64,000 nt of DNA from Syngnathus acus (lineage: Eukaryota; Chordata; Actinopteri; Syngnathiformes; Syngnathidae), in NCBI RefSeq assembly GCF_901709675.1, contig NC_051088.1:14673693-14737692 (forward strand), given 5' to 3'. The first letter of the stretch is position 1. Each line of letters begins with the position of its first letter. The translations under genes and the position numbers were made by a program. Below are positions 11,751-23,282 of this stretch, in pieces. The notes under the pieces are model-generated. The model was given only the letters and a program-made list of their open reading frames with translations. It searched no databases and was not told where the DNA came from.

Positions 11751-14029
11751 AAATACTGATTGTGCAAAATCCCTTATTCTGCCGCTGTCCTATATGATCT
11801 GATTTGGCGACAAGGGGATGTTTGTCTCATTTTGAAACACTTGGCACCTGGCAACAAAATGTGCATCCTAAATGCAAATATGTTTTCAGTGAGAAAGGAA
11901 AAACTCATCTAGTTCTCAAATGTGATGTTTTGTCTCAAGGCGGAAACAATTGAAGCCTTGCACATTCGTAACTGTAACTTTCGATCAATATCGTAACAGT
12001 GGGAAAAGGCTTAGGCACTCTGTCCTAAGCAAGGCTACATCGTCAATGCTTTACGGAAGCGCTTGTCCTTACTGATCGACCGCATACAAAGTCATATTCC
12101 AGCATACAAAGTCATATTCCATTGTTGTATTGTACCTCTGATTTCATGTCATCCATACTCTGCTACTTTCAGTTCACCGTATTTTGGGGACTGTCTGCCA
12201 CTTATGCTAAAGCAGTTTAGCCTACCGGTATTCAGTATGTCATGTTTACATTAGCACTGAGGCGGAACCAAAAAAGGACCCTGAAATCAAAGCCAACACG
12301 GTGACAAAATTGTTGGTACCCTTTTGTGTAACAAACAACTAGCTAAAACTGTCACTGAAAATCTTGCAACTGATCCAACAATACAGAAATGATGGATAAT
12401 TAATTAGACAAAAGAAGATGCAAGAATAATGCTTTGGAGCTAAAACCTGTGGCTGCTTGTGCAACAGTATTTTAAACTAAAGTTTGTTTTTAAAGTAATT
12501 CTCCTTGAACATGAAAATAAAGCAAGGCTGGATTTTTAGTTGTTGGTCATTTCAATGATCTGTTTTTCTTTTTCTCAATTAATGCAAGGGTGCCAACAAT
12601 TTTGTCCATGTGTGAAGCTCCTAAAGAAAGCATCTTTGGAATACTATTGCCTGGTTTACAAAAGCTTTATTTCCTTCATACGGTTGTTTATGGTACACAA
12701 GTTTGTTTTCAATGCCATATTGAAAGAATGTCAAAATAACCTTGTTGTTGTTGTTGTCCGACCTTGGCGTAAACTTGAACTCAAAGGAAACGGGATTTAG
12801 TCCAAACGATTGACATTACATAACTTTCAACTAACTGAGGGAACTAAAGAGTTCATACAAATTTCAACTTGTGCAGATCTTTGGCTTTCTGTACAGCATC
12901 ACTATCATGCTTCACTGGGACAGAGTTGATTATTATACAGGATACAGTTCTAGCGAGAAGTGGCCCCAATTAAAAAAAAAAACTGCCATTTTGTCTTAAT
13001 ACTATGAATGTGTTGATGGTCCTTTAGCAGTTGGCTGAAATATGTATTTTTTGTTTGTGTCTGTTTGATTGTTTGTTTATATAACATCATTGCGCATTTT
13101 CTTGCCCAGCAGCTTGTGTGGTTAACTTGGCAACAAACAAAGTCTTTGTGGCACATTGTGTAAAATAAAATAATATATACAGTACCTGACTCACCGGAGT
13201 TACATTATTAATGTTGAACTGCAGTCTGTGCTTCAGTAACCTCTCACTTTGATCATATTATTGGCCTCTATTTTCAGTATCAAAGTACCTAAACTGTGCT
13301 TAAATAAATTTACTGTTGCTCAGTTAATATTTGCCAAGCTATGGGAACTTTTTTTTTTTTGATAGTATAAAAGTTGAGCTAATTGGTTAAAATAAAAACA
13401 TGTGACATGAACTGTCTTAGTAAAATGTACCGGTAAGTCAATAAAACAGGGAAACTTGTATGCAGATAAGTTTTTGTGTTGTACCAACTTATCAAAGCAG
13501 TTAAGACAGTAAAAACTTCATTAAATTTTTTTTGGTATGATTAAGCATCTGTGCATTTGAACTTTTACATGAGTGCAAAAATGTAATCAGTAACACTACC
13601 AGTCTTTTACGACACAAGCATCTGTAAGTGCAGCATGCAAATACTTTTGCCACCTACGATATTTTCCTGGTCGCAAGATCACTAATAACATTAGAAATTT
13701 TCATTTAATGTTTAGTACGTGTAAAACGGTGGTGTCAAACAAATGTTTGTCGCGGGCCACTTTGTAATTAGTTTCATTCTCAGTTTCCTATTTATTTATT
13801 TATTTATTTATTTATTCAATGCATTCAATTTATTTAGTTAATATACACATTAATTTATTTATCATCTGCTTTGTGCAGTTGCATGCTTTAACCACTACGT
13901 AGCGGTAGTGCAGCAAAGATCTTCTTAATCGCCTTAAAAAAACAAAACAAACGAACAAGTGTCGCCACCAGTGTGTGTGGTGGAGTCAAAGTTGATGTTG
14001 ATGTGGAGGTCATGTAACTTGCGTGCAAC
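11751..14029. other. atg3 3'UTR and intergenic spacer
   Basis: The first 770 bp are probably atg3 3'UTR, ending near the AATAAA at 12516-12521. There is a 20-21 bp tandem duplication at about 12080-12121, a TTTA tract at about 13791-13815, and a degraded GTGTCAAAC/GCGGGCCAC fragment at about 13733-13760 resembling the hAT-like MITE found in pnpla4. No other gene was seen. Confidence 0.6.
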
Positions 14030-16863
14030 ATGTCTGTGTTGTACCCGACGCTGTACCTTTGCATTTATGGCGTATTTTCCAACCTGAGGCCGTCGGAACC
14101 TTTCCTTACCGCTTACTTGATGGGACCAGATAAGAATCTGACCGAGGCGCAGGTGAGGAAGCTGCATGATCTCGCGAATACAGTACACGCGACACTACGA
14201 TTACCGTATCCAAACACTATCTCGATTACCTGTAGTTTAACCAGTTTATATATACTAAATATTTACGTTTCTTCATTTCAGAAACGTAGGTAGGAATCGG
14301 GTCTAGCCGGCGCATGTTGTAACATTGGCAGCAATAATTTCCCAATTATAGCTTCCGCCATCAGTGTCAGAAAAGGTGGTACTAAACTAAAAAAAAAAAA
14401 GAAAATTTTACCGTATTCCAAAATGGTTACATTTATTACTCGACCTCAACCTTCTGCACACAAGTAGGGTTGCAAAGGGAAGTTATATTCAAAAGCACGT
14501 CGTTTCAACTGTTATATTTGTAAATAGAACGTTAACAAATTGTGAATATCTCACCAAATTATTTTATTATAGAGCAAAGTAAACTGCAGCCTTTCTGGCT
14601 GATCTTAATTTAACCTTCCTTAAACTTTGGAATGCACACTTAAGTCCAACATTGTGTGTTGTAGACCTTTGAGTAGATTTGATTTTAATTACCTTTTGTA
14701 AATCCCTTTCACAGTGAATAGATAACCTTTTTTTTCCCGGCCAAAATAAGTTTGTAAAGGCGGTTTTAGACTGTAATCCCTCCAGGAAACAAATGCTAAA
14801 TACTTTGGAATTTTAGGTCACAACACTGCTCAGCGATCAGTTGTTCAGCTCCAGCTATCAGTATTGTTTTTTCTTTTTCCTTCAGTTGAAAACATGCAAT
14901 CAGTCAAATGTCTTTTGCTTTGTGCAGGTTGTCAGTGAAATCTACCCAATCTGGACATATTCCTATCTGGCGTTGATGTTCCCCGTCTTCCTGGCCACTG
15001 ACTTCCTCTGTTATAAGCCCGTGTTGCTGTTGCAGGCAACCAGTTTTGTGGTCACTTATGTGATACTTGCCAAAGCACAAGGCCTTCGCACCATGCAACT
15101 TCTGGAGTTTTTCTTCGGGCTGGCCACAGCCTCAGAGGTGGCCTACTTCTCGTATATCTACAGCGTGGTCGAGCCGGCGCACTACAGGAGGGTGACTGCT
15201 TACTGCCGCAGTGCGGCTCTTTTTGGCTCGGCCGCCGGCTCGCTGACCGGACAGCTCCTCCTCGCCCTAGCCCAAGTCCAGTTGGTGCACCTCGTGTGGG
15301 TCACGCTCGCATCGGCCGTCGTAGCCTTCGTCCCTCCTTGGTTTCTGCCCATGCCCAAAAGGAGCTTGTTTTTCCACAAGAAACCCGTGAAGGTGACAGC
15401 GAGGCAGTGTGACTACAGCGGCGCCCTCATCGAGAAGGTCGACCACAAGGGGCCGCAGGACAACGAGGACCTCTCCACTGTGAGTCTCAAACTATAGTAG
15501 CAGCAGGGAATAGTGACCAAGCCTGCTGTGAATAGCTAAAATCACTGTAAAGCTTCATAATTGCTTGTGTTAAGTACTATTGCCATAAATATAACACAAA
15601 TCATGACTTTAACATAAATGCCACAATAACCAACAATTTGTTTCGACAATTAGGTGTCCCCGTCATCTGAGGAAACGAGTAGGAGCTATGATTTATCAGA
15701 GGTCTTGAAGATGCTCCTGGCCGACTTCTTGCACTGTTACAGACGAGGTCCTCTACTAGCGTGGTCGCTCTGGTGGGCGCTGGCAACATGTGGTCATTTC
15801 CAGGTGGTCAACTATGCTCAAGCGCTTTGGGAGAAGATCCGCCCGTCCAGCGAATACCTCATCTACAACGGCTATGTGGAGACCTTGTCCACACTGCTAG
15901 GTAGCGTGAGCTTCGTATGCTGTTATTGCAAACACCGGAAACGGTCGTCACTAAGCTGATCGCTTGGGGGCGTGTCTTAAGGGGCTGTGGCTGCCCTCCT
16001 GGTGGGTCACCTTCCTGTGCGCTGGACTGTGTGGGGAGAGCTGGCTTTGTGTGCCCTTTCGCTCTTCATGGCAGCATGCGTACTCGTCATGGGGACGCTG
16101 AAGAGCATCTGGCTGTGTTACGGCTCGTACGTCTTTTTCAGAACTACCTACATGCTGCTAATCACCGTTGCCACGTAAGTAATTCAAGAGCTATTGCTCC
16201 CTCGCGGTGCAATCTGACAGCAAACTGTCCACTGTTTGACCTGTTTAATTAGCACATGTCTTATGCATTTTCTTTCTTCTCTCAGATATGAAATAGCCTC
16301 CAGTCTCGACATGCAGCGCTATGCCTTGGTGTTCGGCGTCAACACCTTTGTGGCTCTGCTGCTGCAGTCTCTGCTCACTCTGGTGGTGGTGGACTCGGTC
16401 GGCCTGGGCTTGGACATCTTCACCCAGGTGAAAAGTTGTGATTCGCTCTCACTAGAAGATAGGCACTCGCACATCTTGCACACCTGTAATGGGTTCCGAT
16501 ACCAATGGGAAGAAGTCTTGGTAGTTGTAGTTTGCCGTGTAGAACTGCACTCCAAGCATGGTGAGCCTCTCCAGGGCCTGAAATTTTGCTTAAAACTCTT
16601 TATCAGGGTGTACCTAATGTATTCTCCTTGCATATATACAGTTGTGGATCGAAGTTTGGAGTCACAAATGTTCATGCTTACAAAGTGTTCATGCTTACAA
16701 AATGGTTGATTATGTCTTCCTCCAACAGTTCTACGTCTACGGTGGCTACTTTGCTCTCATCTCTGCTGTGTTCTTCATCGCCGGGCTTTGCAAACTAGCC
16801 ACCAGGCGACACTCTGACCAAGAGGTCCTTTCCACAAGTCCAGCAGACACAGACAGCACTTAA
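14030..16863 (+). CDS. slc19a2: SLC19 family thiamine transporter
   Basis: Twelve-helix major-facilitator carrier of the reduced folate/thiamine family. Six exons join in frame to 463 residues: 14030-14152, 14928-15479, 15654-15900, 15982-16174, 16286-16427, 16729-16863. Signatures include [11 protein letters not shown] and GPDKNLTE after helix 1, [18 protein letters not shown] with [17 protein letters not shown] before the central loop, and [11 protein letters not shown] in the C-terminal half. These fit thiamine carriers (SLC19A2/A3) better than the folate carrier SLC19A1. The C-terminal half ([23 protein letters not shown]) is closer to SLC19A2 as I recall it, but an slc19a3-type identity is not excluded. 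The N-terminal cytosolic tail is much shorter than in mammalian SLC19A2. The symbol is therefore tentative; the family is firm. Confidence 0.85.
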
Positions 16864-17569
16864 TGTTGTTCCAAAATGTCTACTCACAAACACAGCAGAC
16901 TAGCTCATTGTTTTTTTTTTTGTGTTGGTTTACATTCAACTAAGCACTTCTGCCACCCACAAAACACTATCATGAGTTTCAGTATTAAACCGACTGCACT
17001 GATACTTAAAAACATGCTGTACTTTGTCATATAGTTTGAATCGATTTGTGGCCTTAGACTTGAAAGCAATACTGTGTGCACTGTCTCTTGTTCTTCCATA
17101 CCCCCTTTTTTATATTTAATGTATATTTGTGTGCCTAAAATCACAACTCAGCAGAATATTATAGAATGTACTACTGTATATTTGGTAAAGTTGTTACAAA
17201 CCATTGATTTGTTCGTAAATTGTGAATCAAATATACATGTATGTGCAGTTATTAGTGCTTGGCAGATTGTGCCTGTTTCCATACATCACTGTTATGAGCA
17301 CTAGAACACACAATTCTAATGGTTATGGTTTTCTGTTACATTATTATTATATGATTTATTTTCATATATATTACACTTTGATTGAAATTATAATAATGTT
17401 ACTTTAAATTAAAATAATGTTACTGCTTGCTAAAATGATGCAATGAGATAACCACAAAATCTTTGTTTTATCATTGTATTCAAATTTTGACATGGATGAA
17501 AAAATAATAATTCCACAAAATTGTATCGTTCATTGCTGAAAAACTGATGGACAAATGTATGGGACAAAG
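16864..17569. other. Spacer between slc19a2-like and arl6ip6
   Basis: AT-rich convergent 3' region holding the two 3'UTRs. No supported coding exon or recognised repeat was seen. Confidence 0.55.
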
Positions 17570-18267
17570 TTAGGTCAGGCTCCAGATGACGGTAAGCGTT
17601 GCCATGGCGCCGTTAAGGAGGGCAACACCGTAATCCAAAAGGAAATCTCTGTTGTGTTGATCTCTGGAAATGAAAAAAATGACACTGAAGTTTGTATATT
17701 TACATTTGGTTGAAAATATATTTTTTAAAACTACCTGCACAGTGTTAGTAATGTTGGTGGCAGCAGGCCTGGTTTGTAAGAGTTCAAATAGGTCAGAGTC
17801 CATGAGAAGACGCAGCAAGCGATTCCTGCTAAGAGCGAGAGAACCAGGATACTCCAGAAACCTACAAGCAAAAACACACCTTGTGAACAGGGGTGACAAT
17901 TTAAACAAATGAGTGACAGTGAATTCAAGGGTCACAATTTAAATAGCCAAGGAATGACAGTGGAAAAGTCTCCAATAAATACTCACCCAACATCCTCACT
18001 TCTGAACCATTCTCTTCCTTGACTCTGCATCCTCGCAGCTCTGAAACAATGAAACATTACTTTTAGCGATATACAAGTACAAAGTTAGAGATACTCGCGT
18101 TTACCTTGAAGTATAGGATCAAGAACGGCGCAGAAAACACCAGCAGCAAATACAACTACAGCAGAAAAAACTCCAGACATCGCCACCACTGTCAAAGGTT
18201 TAAAGCCATTACGATGTATCATGGACCTTCCTCCTACCACTGCCCCAGTGTGTGATGGATGGTCCAT
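17570..18267 (-). CDS. arl6ip6: ADP-ribosylation factor-like 6 interacting protein 6
   Basis: Small multi-pass membrane protein of the ER/nuclear envelope, originally named as an ARL6 partner. Four exons join in frame to 145 residues: 18105-18267, 17987-18040, 17735-17861, 17570-17663. Hydrophobic segments lie at about residues 25-50, 73-95 and 126-143. The best family match is in exon 3, with LGFWSILVLSLLAG, the CCVFSWT block and PGLLPP, followed by the C-terminal LNGAMATLTVIW. Compared with mammalian ARL6IP6 (over 200 residues), the long polar N-terminal region is missing. Either the teleost form is short or an upstream exon was not found. Confidence 0.88.
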
Positions 18268-19736
18268 TTTTTTACGACAGGACTAGAAAATAAGATTCAT
18301 AACTAAAATTCAACGAGCTTCGCGTTCATAATGACACTTCCGCAAACAACCGAGTCTCTTCTTCTTCTTAATTGTTTGGTATACTGGGCACTGTTTGCCA
18401 AGTTGTCGCCCTCATGTGTTTGTAAGTGTTATTACAGGTTTTATTTTCAAACGTACCAAAAACAGTTTATGTATATTTTCTTATTTCTTTTAAAAACGTT
18501 TATATTTATTACAGTTGTAAGTAACAGTAAGTCATTTTATATTTTATTATTCACAATAAATTCATATTGTTTAATTTGAGAAATTACATTTTTCATCAAA
18601 TAAATACGAAATAAATCGCATCTGTGAACCCCCCCCCCCCCGAAACACACTTTTCCATAGTAACAGCTTTAGTCTTAAAAATAATTGTTCTATTTTCGTG
18701 TCCGTCCCTCCCAAAGTCCCAAAGTATGACTATTATAAATTGATTACTCGCGACAATTGAGGGCTCCTCCGGCAGCCCTTCGCTGACTTGGACATCCACT
18801 TTTTTTCATTGATTTTCATATTATGTATTATTTGTGCCCTCTCTGCATCCATTTCAACCTGGTGATCCTGAAAGGGGGATCCTTCCATCTGTGGTCCCTT
18901 CTCAAGATTTCTCATTTTCCCCTGGCAGGGTTTTTTTGAGTTTTTCCTTGCCCTTTTGGGAGCTTAAGATCAGGGGATGCTTTGAGAATAATTGTCAATT
19001 TTTGTCTATGTGAAGCCCTTTGAGACTGCTTGTGATTTAGGGCTATACAAATAAACTTGACTTGACTTGACCCCCGTGGTGGCAAGCAGTACAGATGATG
19101 GATGGACGGACGGACGGACGGATGGATGGATGGGTGGATGGGTGGGTGGTTCGCTTGTCTGTGTGCTCGCCCCTCCCCTCCTGTGTGCCCATGGTCAGTG
19201 TGATCACCCTCACCTGCCTCTTGTTAGCTGTCTTGTATTTAAGTCCTGTCCGCCCCTCACTCCCCTTTCGGATTGTTTGCATCTCATGTCTTCCCGTTTC
19301 TTGTTTTCCTAGTTGCTTGTCTGTTCTTGTCTTATTTTGTCTTTCTGTTCAGTTATTCATGTCCCTAGTTGAGCATCTTTAGTCTGTCTTTTGAGTTCCT
19401 TCAATGAACCCTGGTCCAGGCTGCATTTGGTCGCCCAGCTCCATTTACTTCACGACAGTTGTGAATGATTGTTAAAACTCAGTTGAGTGCCATTTATGCC
19501 AACTTCCCTTAGCCCATTTGACATTTTGCATTATTAAGTTCATAGTACGCTAGCAGGTTCGCCTGAACAATTTTGTTTGCATTATGCACTTTTTTTGTTT
19601 TACATATCAGCTTCACAGTCAACTTCAACAAGAATGGAAACAAACAATTTGAAGCAAGCATGCTTTGTTTCTATACTTTAAGTGCTTTAAAGTGTGTGGG
19701 AGGAGTAAATGAATTCAATGACAAGCATCAAGATAT
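18268..19736. other. Intergenic spacer with retroelement tail
   Basis: Contains a poly-C run (about 18630-18642), a non-LTR 3' tail (about 18885-19072) and a GGAC/GGAT microsatellite (about 19097-19150). No gene was supported. Confidence 0.6.
18885..19072 (+). mobile_element. Non-LTR retrotransposon 3' end
   Basis: The segment CCCTTTGAGACTGCTTGTGA, then a GGGCTATACAAATAAA stretch and a TTGAC-repeat tail, is a 3' end shared by many dispersed copies in fish genomes. The internal TTTTTCCTTGCCCTTTTGGG block is part of the same unit. The 5' boundary is approximate and the family name is not asserted. Confidence 0.65.
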
Positions 19737-20522
19737 TTAAAAATCCAAAATCGAGCAGGAACAAGTACAAAGTCGCCGGCACCAGTTCTTGCCTGTCCCT
19801 TGTGCTGAACTGGAGCCCAAGGGGCAGTGCTGTGAAACTGGTCTCTCAGTTCTCTGATGTCTATCAGATTCGGGCGGGCTTTGTGTGCAGGTCCAGTCAC
19901 TGTCTGTGCCACAAGGGATACTCTTTTTGGCCTTGTGTGCATCTTGCATCCTGAGTAAAGCCGCTTTCACCACTTGGAGCTTCTCTTCCATTTCAGGTGC
20001 AATCATGTGTTCTTCGTAGGGCTCGATGGAAGGAATGATGGGGACGTGCCTGAGAAGATGCTCCTTCATCATCTGAACCTTGTGAAATTGCTCCCTCAGC
20101 TGGCACCCAAGCTCCTGAATGATCCTCTCTGTGGCCGCTGCATTTTCTTTCTCCTTTCTCTGACTTTGACGAAGCTGCATCCTCAGGTCGTCGATTGTCT
20201 TCCAGTTGGCACACAGTTTGTCGGTGTTTTGCCTCTCTTGGTTTGCAGAGATCTTGATCTTGGTTTTCAGAGTGTGAATCTCAACCCATAGCTGGATTTT
20301 GCTGTTTTTCGTTCGGTTACCCTGAAGGTATTCCAGGACGGCAAATTGGTTCTTTATTTTGCATTTGATGTGCACCCTTTCCTTCGGGTGACATGATAAT
20401 AGTCGAACTTTGTTGGCATTGAGGACTTTGGTGACATCATCCACAAGCTTATCAATATAAGACATGACATTATAGTCCTGGCCAGAATTGTATGCGTTCG
20501 CCATATTGTTTTTCCCCCCCAT
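19737..20522 (-). CDS. Intronless coiled-coil ORF, unrecognised
   Basis: Single uninterrupted frame of 261 codons. The likely start is the second Met (MANAYNSGQDYN, about 20504), because the first follows a homopolymer run of G. The body is a charged, Gln/Lys/Glu-rich predicted coiled coil (about residues 80-160), then a PSIEPYEEH stretch and another helix ending near DAHKAKK. The last 50 or so residues are Ser/Thr/Cys-rich with low-complexity character. An overlapping frame in the same place (19715-19942) also stays open, so a frameshift after the KAKK codons is possible. No family was identified. It lies divergently, 1.25 kb from the DUF4200 ORF. It could be a retrocopy, a lineage-specific gene, or a decaying gene. 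Confidence 0.5.
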   Translation of the reverse strand: MGGKNNMANAYNSGQDYNVMSYIDKLVDDVTKVLNANKVRLLSCHPKERVHIKCKIKNQFAVLEYLQGNRTKNSKIQLWVEIHTLKTKIKISANQERQNTDKLCANWKTIDDLRMQLRQSQRKEKENAAATERIIQELGCQLREQFHKVQMMKEHLLRHVPIIPSIEPYEEHMIAPEMEEKLQVVKAALLRMQDAHKAKKSIPCGTDSDWTCTQSPPESDRHQRTERPVSQHCPLGSSSAQGTGKNWCRRLCTCSCSILDF

Positions 20523-21770
20523 TCAAAAAAACGAATACTGTCATGGTAGAAATCCCCTCTTGCACAAAAATCAAGAAGAAATGCCTTTGTTGCATCATAA
20601 AGTATTTGGTATAAAGGAATCAATGAGTCACGGTGTTAAGTCAGCTACTCTTGTTCTGCCTGTCACTGTATGTCATTGGCATAGATATAAATGGTAAAAA
20701 AAAATATTTTCTTGTCTCGATAGTGCAACGTGTAATAACAGTAAGCAGTTTGAAATACAAAGTAAAAGTAAAAGTAAGGCAGATTAATTGAAAATAAATA
20801 TAACTAAAACTGTGAACTAATGAGACTACTTTATTTTTGTGGACCAACAGATTTATTAAGAAAAAAAAAGAAATGAATGAAAAATAATGACAGACTGCAT
20901 TTCGGCACCTTCCGCAGATCCAACAGGATTTCCACTCAGGTAATAGAGGTAGACTTCAGAGTAGTCCATTGTTTTTTTGCCATTCTTGATTGTTTCTACT
21001 GTATTTTGGGTCTTCAGTAAGATGATACCAACCTTTGTGACAGTGGTCATTCGATTCAATTTGCCTTGAAGACTTCAAGATTTCAAACTCATGACATTAT
21101 AACAGAGCAGCCCCAAAACATAACTTGGCCTTTTAGAATCTCATTTGAATAGCATTTCCTTCTGCATTGAAGGACTAAAACCGAATGAACGAATGAATAA
21201 ATCAATTAAATCATTAATACATAATTAATTTTTAAATTTTATTTTTGTTTTTATTTCAATTCATTCCTTATTATTCAGGGGACGCTGAGCTTCCCTTGCA
21301 TTCTCTGATCACTTTATTTCACACTTCTAGTTAAATGTTTTAAAATAAAACAGTATTGGGAAGGAAGACACTATTAAATCCTGCTAAAAAGGACATGATT
21401 TAGGTGATCTTGTGGCAAAATGGGAAAAAAAATGTACAAATCATGCTTATCATCTACAGATTGGAAAGAAATCTGCAACACGGCAGTGAGACGTGAACAC
21501 GTGCTGTTCTAATTGCGGGATTATGATTAGTGTGATGTCATCATGAAGGCCTTCATCATCAAGTATTTGCGTGATGTCACCTTTTCAAAAACATACCTGA
21601 GTCATTCATTATTGTCAGGATTGGGCTGTTGTGGTCAATGATGTCACACGTCTGCTTTCTTTCAAAGGTGCTTCAACAACAAATTATGTTGGTTTGTCTA
21701 CAACATGCCCATATATGAAAATTGGAATATTCTATAACACATTGAACGATCAACCCATTTCTTTCTCATC
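20523..21770. other. Spacer between two divergent intronless ORFs
   Basis: AT-rich 1.25 kb region with no supported coding sequence. It must contain the promoters if both flanking ORFs are expressed. A TATA box or RFX X-box could not be pointed to with confidence. Confidence 0.5.
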
Positions 21771-23282
21771 ATGTATCGCATTGGAAAAATGGAGAAGAAA
21801 GTCAAATACCATATTTGCAAGACCAGCCACAAACCCAACGCTCATTCAAAGCTGGCAGAACCAGAACATTTTGATCGGTACCTCGAACAAAAGAAGGTCC
21901 AACGTGCTGAAGCCATGGAGGTGACAAGGGAAGCTAATCTGAGGTTGATGGAGGCCATTGCTGCCCAGGAAGACCAGGTGAAAGGTCTCGAATTGGTCCT
22001 TGAAAGACAGAAACTCATCAATGAGAACTTTCGGGATATGGCAGACAAGAAACTGGCGGAGGAAGGAGTCCGTTTTGAAAAGATGAAGAGGCACAAATTA
22101 ATCAAAAATTCAGAAATGAATATGATTAGTGATCAAATCCAGTCTATGCAAAAGGAAATACCCGAGATTGAGGACACGCTGAGCAGATATGAGCGCTACA
22201 AACAGAATATTTTCAAATTGGCTGCCTCTGACCAGCAAGCCAATCAGACCGTTCTACCAGATCACGAACAGGTCTTGGAACGGATGGAAAACCTGAGAGA
22301 GCAAAACCAGTTCCTGCTTCCTTACGCTGTTAAGAACAATTACGCACTCCTCGGGCAACAGCAAAAATTTGAAAACACCAGGAAGAAGAATGAAGAGAAC
22401 CTGGAGAATTTACGAACGGAGATCAGTAGCGTCAAGGCCAAAATTCAGGAGGAGACAAACACATCCTTGAAAATTTCCCAGATGGTGAAGCTTTACAAGG
22501 AAAACCGGAATGTCGAGCTGGAAAAGGAGTTGGACTCGCTGACTGTCAAGGTGACAAAAGTGTATCGCTCTTGTTCAACCTCAAGTCATTTTTTGAACCC
22601 ATTAAAGAAGATGAAACATGTGGAGGAACAAGTGTTCATGCTCATGGGGAAAATTGACACCATCCCGAAGGATGCCTTGAAGAAAATGCAAACAAACTTC
22701 TATCGGAAGAGAGTGCAAGAAGAAGAACAGCGGCTGCAGAAGGAACGGGAGGACAAACGCTTAAAGCGGTCCAAGCAGAGGTCTGAGCAGAAAACTAAGA
22801 GCAACCAAAAAGATGTTCATCCCAAGCGCGTCATGGTACGCTACAAGATTGCCGCTCGCCCCAAGGCAACCGGCAAGAAGGCTCAAGCCGCCGAGAAGAA
22901 ATACAAAACGTTTGAGGACGAGATCTGGGAAGATGTGGTGCAAGCTGGGGACGGAGCATGTGTCCTCCTACCTCGGCTCAACACAGAAAAGGCCAAGACA
23001 GCCAAGAAGGCCAAGGACCCAAACGTGCCGGCTGCTGAACTCAAGCAGCCGCGCAAAAAGAGCACCAGGGAGCAGACGCACTTGCCGTCCATTTCGGCAA
23101 GGGACAAACCCAAGGAAGACCTTCTGCCGCCGCCCTTCCCCATCTCACCACCCACCTACGCCGACCCCCTCGAGCTCCTCCGGGCAATCAAGCGAGACGC
23201 CCCCTTCTTCCGTTCCCAAGGCATCAGCAAATCTTTGCTCCTCCACCTGGGACAGAGAGATACGGGTCCAAATTGGACATAA
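21771..23282 (+). CDS. Intronless DUF4200 coiled-coil protein, CFAP100/CCDC38-like
   Basis: Single frame of 503 codons, closed upstream by an in-frame TAA shortly before the ATG. Residues about 25-150 form a long coiled coil with the pattern of DUF4200 (a family of axonemal proteins including CFAP100, CCDC38, CFAP73 and CCDC42). This includes LERQKLINENFRDMADKK and a following SRYERYKQNIFKLA segment that recalls the CFAP100 linker. Around 270-330 is a second helical block (VEEQVFMLMGKIDTIPKD) followed by a basic KERED/KRLKR run. The C-terminus is Lys/Pro-rich and probably disordered. CFAP100 family genes normally have many introns, so the intronless form suggests retroposition. An AATAAA overlaps the stop codon (TAAATAAAG). 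Function inferred: cilium or sperm-flagellum component. The family call is by eye. Confidence 0.65.
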   Translation: MYRIGKMEKKVKYHICKTSHKPNAHSKLAEPEHFDRYLEQKKVQRAEAMEVTREANLRLMEAIAAQEDQVKGLELVLERQKLINENFRDMADKKLAEEGVRFEKMKRHKLIKNSEMNMISDQIQSMQKEIPEIEDTLSRYERYKQNIFKLAASDQQANQTVLPDHEQVLERMENLREQNQFLLPYAVKNNYALLGQQQKFENTRKKNEENLENLRTEISSVKAKIQEETNTSLKISQMVKLYKENRNVELEKELDSLTVKVTKVYRSCSTSSHFLNPLKKMKHVEEQVFMLMGKIDTIPKDALKKMQTNFYRKRVQEEEQRLQKEREDKRLKRSKQRSEQKTKSNQKDVHPKRVMVRYKIAARPKATGKKAQAAEKKYKTFEDEIWEDVVQAGDGACVLLPRLNTEKAKTAKKAKDPNVPAAELKQPRKKSTREQTHLPSISARDKPKEDLLPPPFPISPPTYADPLELLRAIKRDAPFFRSQGISKSLLLHLGQRDTGPNWT

